A stretch of 64,000 nucleotides of DNA, taken from Alphaproteobacteria bacterium (GTDB taxonomy: Bacteria > Pseudomonadota > Alphaproteobacteria > Rhodospirillales > WMHbin7). Below are positions 8,285-17,390 of the stretch, in pieces (positions within the stretch are counted from its first letter, which is position 1; each line of letters starts with the position of its first letter). The notes under the pieces are model-generated. The model searched no databases. It had not been told where the DNA came from and saw only the letters and a list, made by a program, of their open reading frames with translations. Position numbers and translations under genes: made by a program. The DNA is taken from the NCBI GenBank assembly GCA_015232335.1, contig JADFZV010000007.1, positions 1 through 64,000 on the forward strand, in the 5' to 3' direction.

Positions 8285-9826
8285 ATGTCTGCCCCCCCTG
8301 CCCGCCCGCGTCCCGTTGTTTTGTGCATCCTGGACGGCTGGGGATGGCGCGCCGAAACTGCCGACAATGCGATTGCGCTGGCCAATACTCCAACCTGGGA
8401 CCGCCTGCTCGCCACCTGTCCGCATGCGCTGGTCGAGACCTCGGGACTTGAAGTCGGACTGCCCGTAGGGCAGATGGGCAATTCCGAAGTCGGCCACACC
8501 AATCTGGGCGCCGGTCGCGTGGTCATGCAGGATCTGCCGCGCATCGATCAATCCGTCGCCAGTGGAACACTTTCGACCATTCCGAATTTGGTCGAGGGCC
8601 TGGCCGCCCTCAAGAGATCGGGTGGCAGATTGCATATCATGGGATTGATGAGCCCCGGCGGCGTGCATTCTCACCAGGACCATATGGCCGCGCTGGTCAA
8701 GGCCGCGTCGAAGACGGGCGTTCCCGTCATTGTTCACGCCTTCCTGGATGGCCGCGACACGCCTCCTCAAAGTGCCAAGGATTATCTGGCCAAATTCCAA
8801 TCCGACATCGAAGGCACAGGCGCTCGGCTGGGCGTGGTCTCGGGGCGCTATTACGCCATGGACCGCGACAAGCGCTGGGACCGCGTCCAGTTGGCCTATG
8901 ACGCCCTGGTGTCAGGCCAGGGTGTCGCCGCCCCCGACGGGCTTGCCGCCATCGCCCAGTCCTATGCCAAGGGCGAGAATGACGAATTCGTCAAGCCCAG
9001 CGTGGTGGCGGGCTATGTCGGCATGCAAGATGGCGACGGACTTCTGATGGCCAATTTCCGGGCCGACCGGGCGCGCGAAATTCTCTCGGCCCTACTTGAT
9101 CCCGGCTTCGCGGGCTTTGCAAGATCGAAAACTGTCGCCTTCGCCACGGCGCTGGGCATGACCGAATATTCCGAGGCGCATAATGCCTGGATGAAGGCTT
9201 TGTTTCCCGCTGAGGCGCTCTCCAACATTCTGGGCGAAGTGGTTTCCAAGGCGGGCTTAAAGCAATTGCGCATCGCCGAGACCGAAAAATACGCGCATGT
9301 CACTTTCTTCTTCAACGGCGGCGAAGAACGCGTCTTCGAGGGTGAGGAACGCATCCTGATTCCCTCGCCCAAGGTAGCGACCTACGACCTGAAGCCTGAG
9401 ATGTCGGCCCTTGAGGTCACGGATCGTCTGGTCGAGGCCATCGGATCGCAGAAATTCGATCTGGTGGTGGTCAACCTCGCCAATGGCGACATGGTGGGCC
9501 ACACCGGAATATTGTCTGCCGCCATGAAGGCTGCCGAAACCATCGATGCCTGCCTGGCCCGCCTGGAAATTGCCGTCGCGAAAGCTGGCGGCGTCCTGCT
9601 GGTCACCGCCGACCACGGCAATCTGGAACTGATGAAAGACCCCGACAACGGCCAGCCCTATACCGCCCACACTGTCGGCCCCGTGCAGGCCCTGCTGGTG
9701 GGCGGACCAAAAGGGGTAACGCTTGCCAGCGGGCGCCTGGCCGATGTGGCGCCGACCTTGCTGGCTCTTCTGGGTCTTCCCCAGCCTGCCGCGATGACGG
9801 GGCGTTCGCTGCTTCATGTCGGCTAG
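8285..9826 (+). CDS. gpmI: 2,3-bisphosphoglycerate-independent phosphoglycerate mutase
   Basis: GpmI interconverts 3- and 2-phosphoglycerate with two Mn ions and a phosphoserine intermediate. The 513-residue protein shows LDGWGWR near 14, the nucleophile region GLPVGQMGNSEVGHTNLGAG near 60, HAFLDGRDTPP near 155, MGLMSPGGVHSHQDH, and the late metal motifs NLANGDMVGHTG and VTADHGNLE. Length and motif order are usual for the alkaline-phosphatase-superfamily mutase. It overlaps the next gene by 11 bases. Confidence 0.97.
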   Translation: MSAPPARPRPVVLCILDGWGWRAETADNAIALANTPTWDRLLATCPHALVETSGLEVGLPVGQMGNSEVGHTNLGAGRVVMQDLPRIDQSVASGTLSTIPNLVEGLAALKRSGGRLHIMGLMSPGGVHSHQDHMAALVKAASKTGVPVIVHAFLDGRDTPPQSAKDYLAKFQSDIEGTGARLGVVSGRYYAMDRDKRWDRVQLAYDALVSGQGVAAPDGLAAIAQSYAKGENDEFVKPSVVAGYVGMQDGDGLLMANFRADRAREILSALLDPGFAGFARSKTVAFATALGMTEYSEAHNAWMKALFPAEALSNILGEVVSKAGLKQLRIAETEKYAHVTFFFNGGEERVFEGEERILIPSPKVATYDLKPEMSALEVTDRLVEAIGSQKFDLVVVNLANGDMVGHTGILSAAMKAAETIDACLARLEIAVAKAGGVLLVTADHGNLELMKDPDNGQPYTAHTVGPVQALLVGGPKGVTLASGRLADVAPTLLALLGLPQPAAMTGRSLLHVG

Positions 9827-11099
9827 GTTTCTCAGATACGGTTTCCTTCTTCTTGCCCTTGGCCTGGGGGGGGAAGGCGCTTTCGCTGCCGACAGGGCCA
9901 AGAGTGCGCCGCCCGACAAGCAACTGAAGGAAATCGAGAAGGCGCTGGAGCAGGGGCGCCAGGAACGCGAGCTGTTGACGCGCAAGCAAGAGGCCCTGGC
10001 GGGGGACGTCTCGAAATTGAAGACGGAGCTGGTGACCGCCGCCAAATCCGCCCAAGAGCAAGAGGATACGTTAACCCAGCTCGAAGCCCAGCTCGGCAAA
10101 CTGCGCGCCAAGGATGCGGGCATGACGGCAGCGCTTGAACGCAAGCGCGGCTATATGGGCCGGGTTCTGATGGCGCTGGAGCGTATGGCCTGGCGACCGA
10201 CCGAAGCCTTGATCGCCCTGCCCGCCCAGCCTGCCGATACCGTGCGCAGCGCCATTCTGCTGCGTGCCGCCGTTCCCCAGATAGAGATCGAGGCAGCCGA
10301 TATCCGCCGAGAGCTTGAGCATCTGGCCCAGGTTCGCGCCGATATCGCCCGCCAGCGCGAGCGGCGCTCGCAGGCCTTGGTCCGGCTGGAGGACGAGCAA
10401 AAGCGTCTCGACAGCCTGATGCAGCGTAAAAGCGAGATGGCGGCCCGAACCCAGGAAGAGCGCCAGGAAGCGGAAAAGCGCGTGGCCCGGCTGGCTTCGG
10501 AGGCCGAGGATCTTAAGGATCTGATCAATCGCATCGAAGAGGAGCGCCGGGCTAGGGCCCTGGCCGCCGCCAAGGAGCGTGAAGCCCGGGCCAAGGCCCA
10601 ACAGGCGGCAAAAAAGAGCGGAAAACCGGTCGAAGTGGCCAAAAGCCAGCAGGCCAGCCCCATGCTGCCCCATTATGGGGGACCAGCCAAACCCTTCAGC
10701 CAGGCCAGAGGACAGATTCCCCTGCCCGCCCGAGGCGAGGTGGTCACCCATTACGGCGAACCCAACAGCCTGGGGGCCCCTTCCAAGGGAATCGGCATCG
10801 AGACCCGCCCTGGGGCCCAGGTGGTGGCCCCCTATGACGGCCAGATCATTTTTGCGGGAAACTTCCGATCCTATGGCCGTCTCTTGATCATCGAGCACGG
10901 CGAGGGCTATCATAGCCTGATCGCCGGTCTGGGACGCATCGATGGCGTTGTCGGCCAGACGGTGGTGTCTGGGGAACCCCTTGGCGTAATGGGGGAAGGA
11001 TCGGGCAAACCGATTCTGTATGTCGAGTTGCGCCGAAACAGCCAGCCGGTGAATCCCTCGCCGTGGCTTGCGGCTATGAAGGACAAGGTCAGCGGATGA
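9816..11099 (+). CDS. envC: Murein hydrolase activator, EnvC-like (degenerate LytM domain)
   Basis: The protein is predicted to be exported and to activate cell-wall amidases during division. It has a signal peptide (FLRYGFLLLALGLGGEGAFA, residues 5-24), a long coiled coil from about 30 to 250 rich in Glu, Lys and Arg, and a LytM/M23 domain at about 305-425. The metallopeptidase ligands are missing: where active M23 enzymes have HxxxD there is GIGIETR, and where they have HxH there is YVE. That is the pattern of EnvC, which activates rather than cuts. It sits directly before ctpA, a widely conserved pairing, with an ATGA overlap. Confidence 0.9.
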   Translation: MSARFLRYGFLLLALGLGGEGAFAADRAKSAPPDKQLKEIEKALEQGRQERELLTRKQEALAGDVSKLKTELVTAAKSAQEQEDTLTQLEAQLGKLRAKDAGMTAALERKRGYMGRVLMALERMAWRPTEALIALPAQPADTVRSAILLRAAVPQIEIEAADIRRELEHLAQVRADIARQRERRSQALVRLEDEQKRLDSLMQRKSEMAARTQEERQEAEKRVARLASEAEDLKDLINRIEEERRARALAAAKEREARAKAQQAAKKSGKPVEVAKSQQASPMLPHYGGPAKPFSQARGQIPLPARGEVVTHYGEPNSLGAPSKGIGIETRPGAQVVAPYDGQIIFAGNFRSYGRLLIIEHGEGYHSLIAGLGRIDGVVGQTVVSGEPLGVMGEGSGKPILYVELRRNSQPVNPSPWLAAMKDKVSG

Positions 11100-12406
11100 T
11101 TCGCAAAGTTTTGATAGCAAGCGCCGTCATGGCCTTGATGGCTTCTTGGGCCTATGCGCAAGAGAAAAGTCCTTCGGAGACGTACCGGCTGCTCAATCTG
11201 TTCGGCGACGTCTTCGAGCGCGTCCGTTCAGACTATGTCGAGCCCGTGGGCGATCAGGAACTGATCGAGCAGGCCCTGAACGGCATGCTGCAGGCCCTTG
11301 ATCCGCATTCAGCCTATCTGAACACCAAAACCTTCAAGGACATGCAGGTTCAGACCAGAGGCGAATTCGGCGGTCTTGGCATCGAGGTGACGATGGAAGG
11401 CGGCTGGGTCAAGGTGGTATCGCCCATCGACGACACGCCAGCCCACAAGGCAGGTGTACGCCCCGGCGACTTCATCACCCATCTCGACGGCGAATCCGTC
11501 ATGGGGCTGTCGCTCAACGAAGCGGTCGAACGCATGCGGGGCGCTCCCAACACGCCCATCAAACTGACCATCCGCCGCCAGGGCAAGGATCCCTTCGATC
11601 TGACGTTGCAGCGCGCCGTCATCAAGATTCAGCCCGTCCGCCAGAAAGTGGAGGGACAGATCGGCGTCATTCGCGTCACCTCGTTCAACGAGCAGACCAC
11701 GGCGGCCCTGAAAAAGGCCGTGACCGACGTCAAGGCAAAGCTGGGCGGCAAGCCCAAGGGCTATGTCATCGATCTGCGCAACAATCCGGGCGGACTGCTG
11801 GATCAGGCCGTGTCGGTATCGGACGCCTTTCTCGACCAGGGCGAAATCGTCTCGACGCGTTCGCGCAAGCCCGAAGAAACCCAGCGCTTCAACGCCCGCA
11901 TGGGCGACCTGACCGATGGTGCGCCACTGGTCGTTCTAATCAATGAAGGGTCGGCATCCGCCAGCGAAATCGTGGCCGGCGCACTGCAAGACCACAAGCG
12001 GGCGACGCTTATCGGCACCAAAAGCTTTGGCAAGGGCAGCGTTCAGACCATCATCCCGCTTCCGGGCTATGGCGCCATCAAGCTGACCACGGCGAAATAC
12101 TACACACCTGCCGGGCGCTCGATTCAGCAGGTGGGAATCGAACCCGACATCGAGGTAAAGACGGCCAGGGATCTGGCCTCGCAGACCGAGTCCAAGCGGG
12201 GCGAGGCCAGCCTGCCGCATGCCCTCAAGAACGACGCGCTTGGTGAAAAGGCCATCGAAGCTCCCGAAAAGAAGCCGGCTGCAACCAAGCCGCCCAAGCC
12301 CTTAAAGCCGGGAAAAACCCCGCCCTCTGATGCCAAACAGGAAGAAGGCGAGGAAGCAGATGTTCAGCTTAACCGCGCGATCGATTATCTGCTTACCGGG
12401 CGCTAA
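11096..12406 (+). CDS. ctpA: Carboxy-terminal processing protease, family S41
   Basis: This is a periplasmic Ser/Lys protease that degrades or trims envelope proteins such as cell-wall hydrolases. The 436-residue form starts at ATG 11096 inside the envC stop, and its signal peptide (VLIASAVMALMASWAYAQ) supports this start over an in-frame TTG 33 bases upstream. A PDZ domain lies at about 85-165 (GLGIEVTMEGGWVKVVSP). The S41 domain has the nucleophile in NEGSASASEIV and the catalytic Lys in GTKSFGKGSVQ. The last 70 residues are Lys/Pro rich. Neighbouring envC and a second M23 gene suggest a cell-wall remodelling group. Confidence 0.94.
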   Translation: MIRKVLIASAVMALMASWAYAQEKSPSETYRLLNLFGDVFERVRSDYVEPVGDQELIEQALNGMLQALDPHSAYLNTKTFKDMQVQTRGEFGGLGIEVTMEGGWVKVVSPIDDTPAHKAGVRPGDFITHLDGESVMGLSLNEAVERMRGAPNTPIKLTIRRQGKDPFDLTLQRAVIKIQPVRQKVEGQIGVIRVTSFNEQTTAALKKAVTDVKAKLGGKPKGYVIDLRNNPGGLLDQAVSVSDAFLDQGEIVSTRSRKPEETQRFNARMGDLTDGAPLVVLINEGSASASEIVAGALQDHKRATLIGTKSFGKGSVQTIIPLPGYGAIKLTTAKYYTPAGRSIQQVGIEPDIEVKTARDLASQTESKRGEASLPHALKNDALGEKAIEAPEKKPAATKPPKPLKPGKTPPSDAKQEEGEEADVQLNRAIDYLLTGR

Positions 12407-12441
12407 TTCGTGCCTATACCTGTAAGCTCCTAGGAGGTCAC

Positions 12442-14232
12442 CTGAAGCTTCCGGTCAACCTCTCGGGCATTGGCGCCAAGATATCGGGACTGGCAGGCGG
12501 CATCACAGCCCGCCTGCCCAGTCCGGGAGCGTTGTTCGGAAAGCTGGGTCCGCTTTTTGGCAAAATTGCGCCCCTTTTTGGAAAAGTTACCCCCCTTTTC
12601 GGCAAGCTGACGGCTTTGCTGGGTCCCCTTGGCGCAAAGTTGCAGCCATTGCTCGGGAAACTGGGGCCCATGCGCGAGAAGCTGGCGCCTTTGGCTCACA
12701 AGGTCGAAGACCAGTTTCATCACGTCGTCGAGGAAGTCGAGGGCCAGTTTCATCACGTCGTCGAGGAAGTGGAGGGCCGTTTTCACCACGGCACCGATGA
12801 CGCTGACGACTCTATTCAACTGCCGCCTGCTTTCGAGCATGTGGCCGAGCATGTTCCGGAAAAGCGTCGGACAGCGGTTTTTGCTGGGCTTGGTGTGCTG
12901 GTGCTGGGCTTTCTGATCGGTGTCGGCATCTGGCTGATGAGAGGGCCGGGGGCCGACGAAGCACCCCAGGCCGACTCGACGACACCCAGCCTTAGCCTTC
13001 CCATGCCGCCGCGCGCCGGACCCGGCGGCGATTCGCTTTTGAATCCATCGCCGCCGCCGCCTCCGGGACAGGATCTGGCGGGCAAGCAGGCTCAGGAGGG
13101 CGAAGGCGCCTCGCCTTCTTTGGCGGAGCCACAGACAGCCACACCACTTCCCCCGCCAGCGGCAGGAGAAGTCGGCACACAAAATCCACTTGGCCCCATG
13201 CAGCCGGGTGGAGAAGCACCCCTTGCCCAGCCTGCCGGAACAGACAGCACCGCAAAACCGCCCATGCCCTCGTTCGAGGCCCCGAGTCTCAGGGATGCCG
13301 CAGGGTCCAAGCTTACCTCACTCAGCCCGGTCACGGGCGAGCCGCGCCTGCCTGCCAATACGGGGCAGTTGTCGGTCCCGACCTACGCCAATCTGCCTGC
13401 CATCCCCCCTCCGGCCCAGCCCCCGGTGCCGTTGCCGGAAGCACCTCAGCCGGCACTCGTCAAGAAAACCGATGCTGGCAACATTCCCACTGTCGGCTCG
13501 GACGGGCGCGAGGCCTGGAAAGCCTATGCCCGTCCCTTCGATCTGGGCGACAAACGGCCCCGAATTGCCGTCGTCGTCCTTGATCTTGGCGTCTTGAAGG
13601 AGGGCGGCGAGGCCGCCATCGCCAGAATGCCGCCCGAGATCACCCTGGCCTTCTCGCCCTACGCTCCCAAGATCGACGATTGGATGAAGCGCGCCAGAAG
13701 TGCCGGGCATGAAGTTCTGCTGGGATTGCCGCTTGATTCTCGCAACTTTCCCATGCGCGATCCCGGACCCATGGGGCTGATTTCCGCCCTCTCCACCGCC
13801 GAGAATCTGCGCCGCCTTGAGACTCTGCTGACGCACGGCCAGGGATATACCGGTCTGGTCGCCGTGGACGGGCAGCGTTTCCTGACGGTTTCCTCGCAAG
13901 TGGATTCGCTGTTCAGGGCACTTAAGCAAAGCGGGCTTTTGTTTATCGACAACGGACTGGCGGGTGATCAAACAGCAGCCCGGCTGGCCGAGGCCCTGGA
14001 CCTGCCTTATGCCAAGGCCAATATCATGATCGACGAGCGACATTTCCGCACCGCCCTTGATATCCGTCTGCGCAAGGCCGAAGACGACGCCCAGGCCAAA
14101 GGGCGCGCCCTGGTGCTGATTCCTCCCCGCCCTCTGGCCATGGACCGCGTAGCCGCCTGGGTCAAGGATTTGCAGGCCAGGGGCATTGTTCTAGCCCCGG
14201 TTTCCGCCGTGGTTACGAGTAAGCAGCCATGA
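12442..14232 (+). CDS. Divergent polysaccharide deacetylase (YibQ family) with repeat-rich N-terminus
   Basis: The C-terminal third (about 360-596) is a divergent polysaccharide deacetylase domain of the YibQ/DUF610 type: IAVVVLDLGV, PPEITLAFSPYAPKIDDWM, HEVLLGLPLDSRN, LLFIDNG. The usual NodB metal motifs are only partly kept. In front are a cytosolic stretch of about seven PLFGK-type repeats, two and a half QFHHVVEEVEG repeats (33-nt DNA units from 12712), one membrane helix (VFAGLGVLVLGFLIGVGIWLM) and a long Pro/Ala-rich linker. The start is uncertain. AGGAGG at 12432-12437 is followed by CTG at 12442 in frame; the next option is TTG at 12532, without a clear ribosome site. The stop overlaps rppH. 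Confidence 0.8.
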   Translation: MKLPVNLSGIGAKISGLAGGITARLPSPGALFGKLGPLFGKIAPLFGKVTPLFGKLTALLGPLGAKLQPLLGKLGPMREKLAPLAHKVEDQFHHVVEEVEGQFHHVVEEVEGRFHHGTDDADDSIQLPPAFEHVAEHVPEKRRTAVFAGLGVLVLGFLIGVGIWLMRGPGADEAPQADSTTPSLSLPMPPRAGPGGDSLLNPSPPPPPGQDLAGKQAQEGEGASPSLAEPQTATPLPPPAAGEVGTQNPLGPMQPGGEAPLAQPAGTDSTAKPPMPSFEAPSLRDAAGSKLTSLSPVTGEPRLPANTGQLSVPTYANLPAIPPPAQPPVPLPEAPQPALVKKTDAGNIPTVGSDGREAWKAYARPFDLGDKRPRIAVVVLDLGVLKEGGEAAIARMPPEITLAFSPYAPKIDDWMKRARSAGHEVLLGLPLDSRNFPMRDPGPMGLISALSTAENLRRLETLLTHGQGYTGLVAVDGQRFLTVSSQVDSLFRALKQSGLLFIDNGLAGDQTAARLAEALDLPYAKANIMIDERHFRTALDIRLRKAEDDAQAKGRALVLIPPRPLAMDRVAAWVKDLQARGIVLAPVSAVVTSKQP

Positions 14233-14726
14233 CCGGCGATGACCGGCCCTATCGGCTTGGCGTCGGCATTCTTCTGTTCAATGCCCAAGGCGAAGTCTTT
14301 GTCGGCATGCGGGCCGATTCACCCGGAGCCTGGCAGATGCCTCAGGGCGGTATCGACAAGGGCGAAGAACCCCGCCAGGCCGCCTTGCGCGAATTGAAGG
14401 AGGAAACGGGGACCGACAAGGCGGAGATCATATCCGAGTCGAAAGACTGGCTTTCCTATGACCTGCCGCCCGATCTCAGTCGCAAGGTCTGGAAGGGCAA
14501 ATATCGTGGACAGAAGCAAAAATGGTTCGCCTTTCGCTTTCTGGGCCAAGACAGCGACATCCAGCTAGACTGTCACGAGGAAGAGGTCGAGTTCGTGCGC
14601 TGGCGCTGGGCCTGCTTCGAGGAGCTGCCCGGTCTGATCGTCGGCTTCAAGCGCCCGCTTTACGAGGCGATCGCCGCAGAATTCGCCCCCCTGGCCAAGC
14701 GCCTGTCCCAAGGAACCACACCTTGA
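14229..14726 (+). CDS. rppH: RNA pyrophosphohydrolase
   Basis: RppH removes pyrophosphate from the 5' end of RNAs, opening them to RNase E decay. The 165-residue product has the Nudix box GGIDKGEEPRQAALRELKEETGT in order (residues about 39-61), preceded by WQMPQ and followed by YRGQKQKWFAFRFLG, which is characteristic of the RppH/IalA group. Length is standard. It starts in the stop of the upstream deacetylase gene (ATGA) and its own stop overlaps the next start (TTGA). Confidence 0.95.
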   Translation: MTGDDRPYRLGVGILLFNAQGEVFVGMRADSPGAWQMPQGGIDKGEEPRQAALRELKEETGTDKAEIISESKDWLSYDLPPDLSRKVWKGKYRGQKQKWFAFRFLGQDSDIQLDCHEEEVEFVRWRWACFEELPGLIVGFKRPLYEAIAAEFAPLAKRLSQGTTP

Positions 14727-15532
14727 AAGCCCTGGCCCGCTTGTCTCTGTTTCTCCTTTTCACCCTCGCCAGCGCGGGCGCCATGGCTCAGAAGGGCCGC
14801 ATGGGCGGACAGGCCCAGGAGATGGCGACCAAGGAAAGCCTGGAAACCTTTACCGAGCGAGGATTATTCGCCACGGGACTGTCCCCCCTCTTTCCAGAGG
14901 GCGTTGATTGCCCAGACGTTTCATCGTTTTACGCCTCGCCGACGCGCTATGACGGCAGCCCCCGGGCCAACGACCATTACGGCCTTCACAACGGCCTGGA
15001 CATCAGCCTGAAATTTGCCACCCCCCTGCTGGCGGTGGCCGATGGCGAGGTCGCCCATGCCGGATCGGGCGGGCGACTGGTCGGCAATTTCATCTGGATT
15101 CGCTTTGGCCCCGAGGCCACCGGCCTGCCTGTTCATGTTTTTGCCAGATACCAGCATCTCGACAGCCCCTCTCCGCTTCGGCCAGGAGATCGGGTGGTCA
15201 GGGGGCAAACTGTTGGCCTTTCAGGCAATACAGGTACCGTGGGAGGCCATTACGGACAAGCGGGCTATCCCCACCTGCATCTCAATCTGCTGATTAGCAA
15301 AAGCCCCGATTTCACCCTGAACGGCCAAATGTTGAGGCCAGACATGATCGAATATCTCGACCCCTTGGGGCTTTATCTTGCGCCTCCGGTCGATGAAATC
15401 AGCAACCGTCTGCTCCGAGACCTGCCCAAATCGCGCAAAAAGCTGGCAGTTTCGGTCATGACGACAGATGGAATAACCCTTTCTGCCGCCGCAAAATCGA
15501 TCTGGCCGGTCGCCTGCACCTGGAAGAAATAG
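14723..15532 (+). CDS. Exported M23-family metallopeptidase
   Basis: The product (269 residues) is a predicted secreted LytM-type peptidase. TTG at 14723 overlaps the rppH stop and gives a clean signal peptide (ALARLSLFLLFTLASAGAMA), which supports this start. The M23 zinc motifs are present: HYGLHNGLDIS near 92-102 and a late HLHLNL near 188. In contrast with the EnvC-like protein upstream, the ligands look intact, so it may really cut peptidoglycan or another peptide. Substrate is unknown. It is convergent with the next gene, 12 bases apart. Confidence 0.85.
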   Translation: MKALARLSLFLLFTLASAGAMAQKGRMGGQAQEMATKESLETFTERGLFATGLSPLFPEGVDCPDVSSFYASPTRYDGSPRANDHYGLHNGLDISLKFATPLLAVADGEVAHAGSGGRLVGNFIWIRFGPEATGLPVHVFARYQHLDSPSPLRPGDRVVRGQTVGLSGNTGTVGGHYGQAGYPHLHLNLLISKSPDFTLNGQMLRPDMIEYLDPLGLYLAPPVDEISNRLLRDLPKSRKKLAVSVMTTDGITLSAAAKSIWPVACTWKK

Positions 15533-15544
15533 AGTCTATTTCGG

Positions 15545-16111
15545 TCAGAAGAGAGAGCCGGGAGGCAAGCCGGGCCAGGACAGGGCTGGAATTACCGGGC
15601 ATTTTTTGCCTGTCTTTTCCCCCGTACTAGTGGGATTTTGCCCAGCGCCCGGAGCTGCGACCAAAGCTTTTTGGGCCGCGGCCCCGTCTTTTCCAGGAGC
15701 CGCCGAAGCATTTTGAGGGTCCTGGCGTCTCGACTCGGCGCTCTTTTCAATCTGCTGCCGACGCATTTCCGCCTCAAGCTGCTGCTCGATCTCCTGCTGG
15801 ATTTTTTGCTCCAGTATCTGCTGGATGGCCGGGGACATCTTGGCAAGATCCTCCTCGCCAAGTCCCATTGCCTTAAGGATTTTTTCGCGGAGCTTCTTCT
15901 TGAGCTGCTCGACCTGCATCTCTCCTGCCCAAGTCCGGACCCCTTTGTCACGGATGTCTTCAACCTCGGATTTGCGGAGTCTTTCCGCAGCGTCGGCCTT
16001 TCTGGCCACCTCGAGGGCCGCACTGAAGGTGTTTTCGCCCATTTTATCTGTATCCGAGGGAACCGCTAATTTGGCTAGGTTCCCACTAATGCCCTCGACT
16101 GAACCGATCAT
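15545..16111 (-). CDS. Hypothetical protein with charged helical middle
   Basis: I do not recognise the family. The start chosen is ATG at 16111, because GGAGGGG lies four bases upstream; an ATG 54 bases earlier is possible. The 188-residue product begins with MIGSVEGISGNLAKLAVP, followed by a long stretch (about 30-130) rich in Lys, Glu and Gln that should form helices or a coiled coil (LKKKLREKILKAMGLGEED, QKIQQEIEQQLEAEMRRQQ). The C-terminal third is low-complexity Ala/Gly/Pro. There is no signal peptide or membrane segment. It is alone on the minus strand between two plus-strand operons. Confidence 0.65.
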   Translation of the reverse strand: MIGSVEGISGNLAKLAVPSDTDKMGENTFSAALEVARKADAAERLRKSEVEDIRDKGVRTWAGEMQVEQLKKKLREKILKAMGLGEEDLAKMSPAIQQILEQKIQQEIEQQLEAEMRRQQIEKSAESRRQDPQNASAAPGKDGAAAQKALVAAPGAGQNPTSTGEKTGKKCPVIPALSWPGLPPGSLF

Positions 16112-16360
16112 GCGCCCCTCCATCAGCTTGAGGCTTTTATTGCAATAAGGGTGCCGTGCCCGCATTACCCTCCAAAGCCCCCATCAAATTAGACCTTCCG
16201 AATATGACGCTCGGGCAATCCTCTCAGAACAGGTCGATTTTATGACCTAGCACAGGGAAAAACCCCGGCTTTTCCTCTCTTTCCATTGGATTTGAACGTC
16301 AAGTTGTGCGACAACGCAATCATCGCCCGTTTACCGTTTTTTTGTCCTTTGGAGGGTCCC

Positions 16361-17368
16361 ATGGCAGTTCGCATCGCGATCAACGGCTTTGGCCGTATCG
16401 GCCGCTTGGTCTTAAGGTCTATGGCCGAATACAAGCGCAAGGATCTGGTGGTTGTCGGGATCAACGACCTGGGCTCTCCGGAAGCGAACGCTCATCTGTT
16501 GAAGCACGATTCCGTTCACGGCACGTTCCCAGGCGACGTTTCCGTCAAAGGCGACATCATGAAAATCGGCTCCACCTCCATCAAGGTGATGGCCGAGCGC
16601 GATCCCACCAAGCTGCCCTGGAAGGCGCTGGAGGTGGATGTGGTCATGGAATGTACCGGCATCTTCAACAAGCGTGACAAGGCGGCCGTGCATCTAGACT
16701 CGGGCGCCAAGCGAGTGCTGGTCTCGGCCCCTTGCGATGGCGCCGACGCCACCATCGTCTATGGCATCAATCAAGGAACGCTGAAAAAGGAACACCGGGT
16801 CGTTTCCAACGCCTCCTGCACCACCAACTGTCTGGCCCCGGTGGCCGACATTCTGAACAAAACGGTGGGCATCAAGCACGGCTTCATGACCACGGTGCAT
16901 GCCTTTACCGGTGATCAGAACACGGTAGACACCCTGCACAAGGATTTGCGCCGTGCGCGCGCCGCTTCGCTGTCGATGATTCCCACCTCGACCGGTGCCG
17001 CCAAGGCCATCGGTCTGGTTCTACCCGAGCTTAAGGGCAAGTTGGACGGCACCTCGGTGCGCGTGCCCACGCCCAACGTGTCGATGATCGATCTGACCTT
17101 CGTGTCTGAAAAGACGGCGACGGTCGAGGCCATCAACAAGGCCATGATCAAGGCCTCCAAGGGCGCGCTCAAGGGAATTCTGGCCGTGACCGACGAGCCC
17201 CTGGTGTCGATCGACTTCAATCACTGCCCGGCCAGCGCCACCTTCGATCTGAACCAGACGCAGGTGGTTGGCGAAAACTTCGTGCGCATTCTGGCCTGGT
17301 ACGACAATGAATGGGGCTTCTCGACCCGCATGTCGGACACCGCCATCTGCCTGTCCAAACTGAAGTAA
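16361..17368 (+). CDS. gap: Glyceraldehyde-3-phosphate dehydrogenase, type I
   Basis: The enzyme oxidises and phosphorylates glyceraldehyde 3-phosphate with NAD in glycolysis and runs backwards in gluconeogenesis. The 335-residue product has the Rossmann start AVRIAINGFGRIGRLVLR, the catalytic Cys in NASCTTNCLAPV near 153, and DLTFVSEKTATVEAIN, followed by YDNEWGFSTRM near the end. ATG 16361 follows GGAGGG; an in-frame TTG upstream adds a non-homologous stretch and is rejected. The gene pairs with pgk 22 bases downstream. The 250 bases before it carry no gene and should contain the promoter, which I could not place with confidence. Confidence 0.97.
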   Translation: MAVRIAINGFGRIGRLVLRSMAEYKRKDLVVVGINDLGSPEANAHLLKHDSVHGTFPGDVSVKGDIMKIGSTSIKVMAERDPTKLPWKALEVDVVMECTGIFNKRDKAAVHLDSGAKRVLVSAPCDGADATIVYGINQGTLKKEHRVVSNASCTTNCLAPVADILNKTVGIKHGFMTTVHAFTGDQNTVDTLHKDLRRARAASLSMIPTSTGAAKAIGLVLPELKGKLDGTSVRVPTPNVSMIDLTFVSEKTATVEAINKAMIKASKGALKGILAVTDEPLVSIDFNHCPASATFDLNQTQVVGENFVRILAWYDNEWGFSTRMSDTAICLSKLK

Positions 17369-17390
17369 CAGTTGAAGGGGTAAAACGCTC

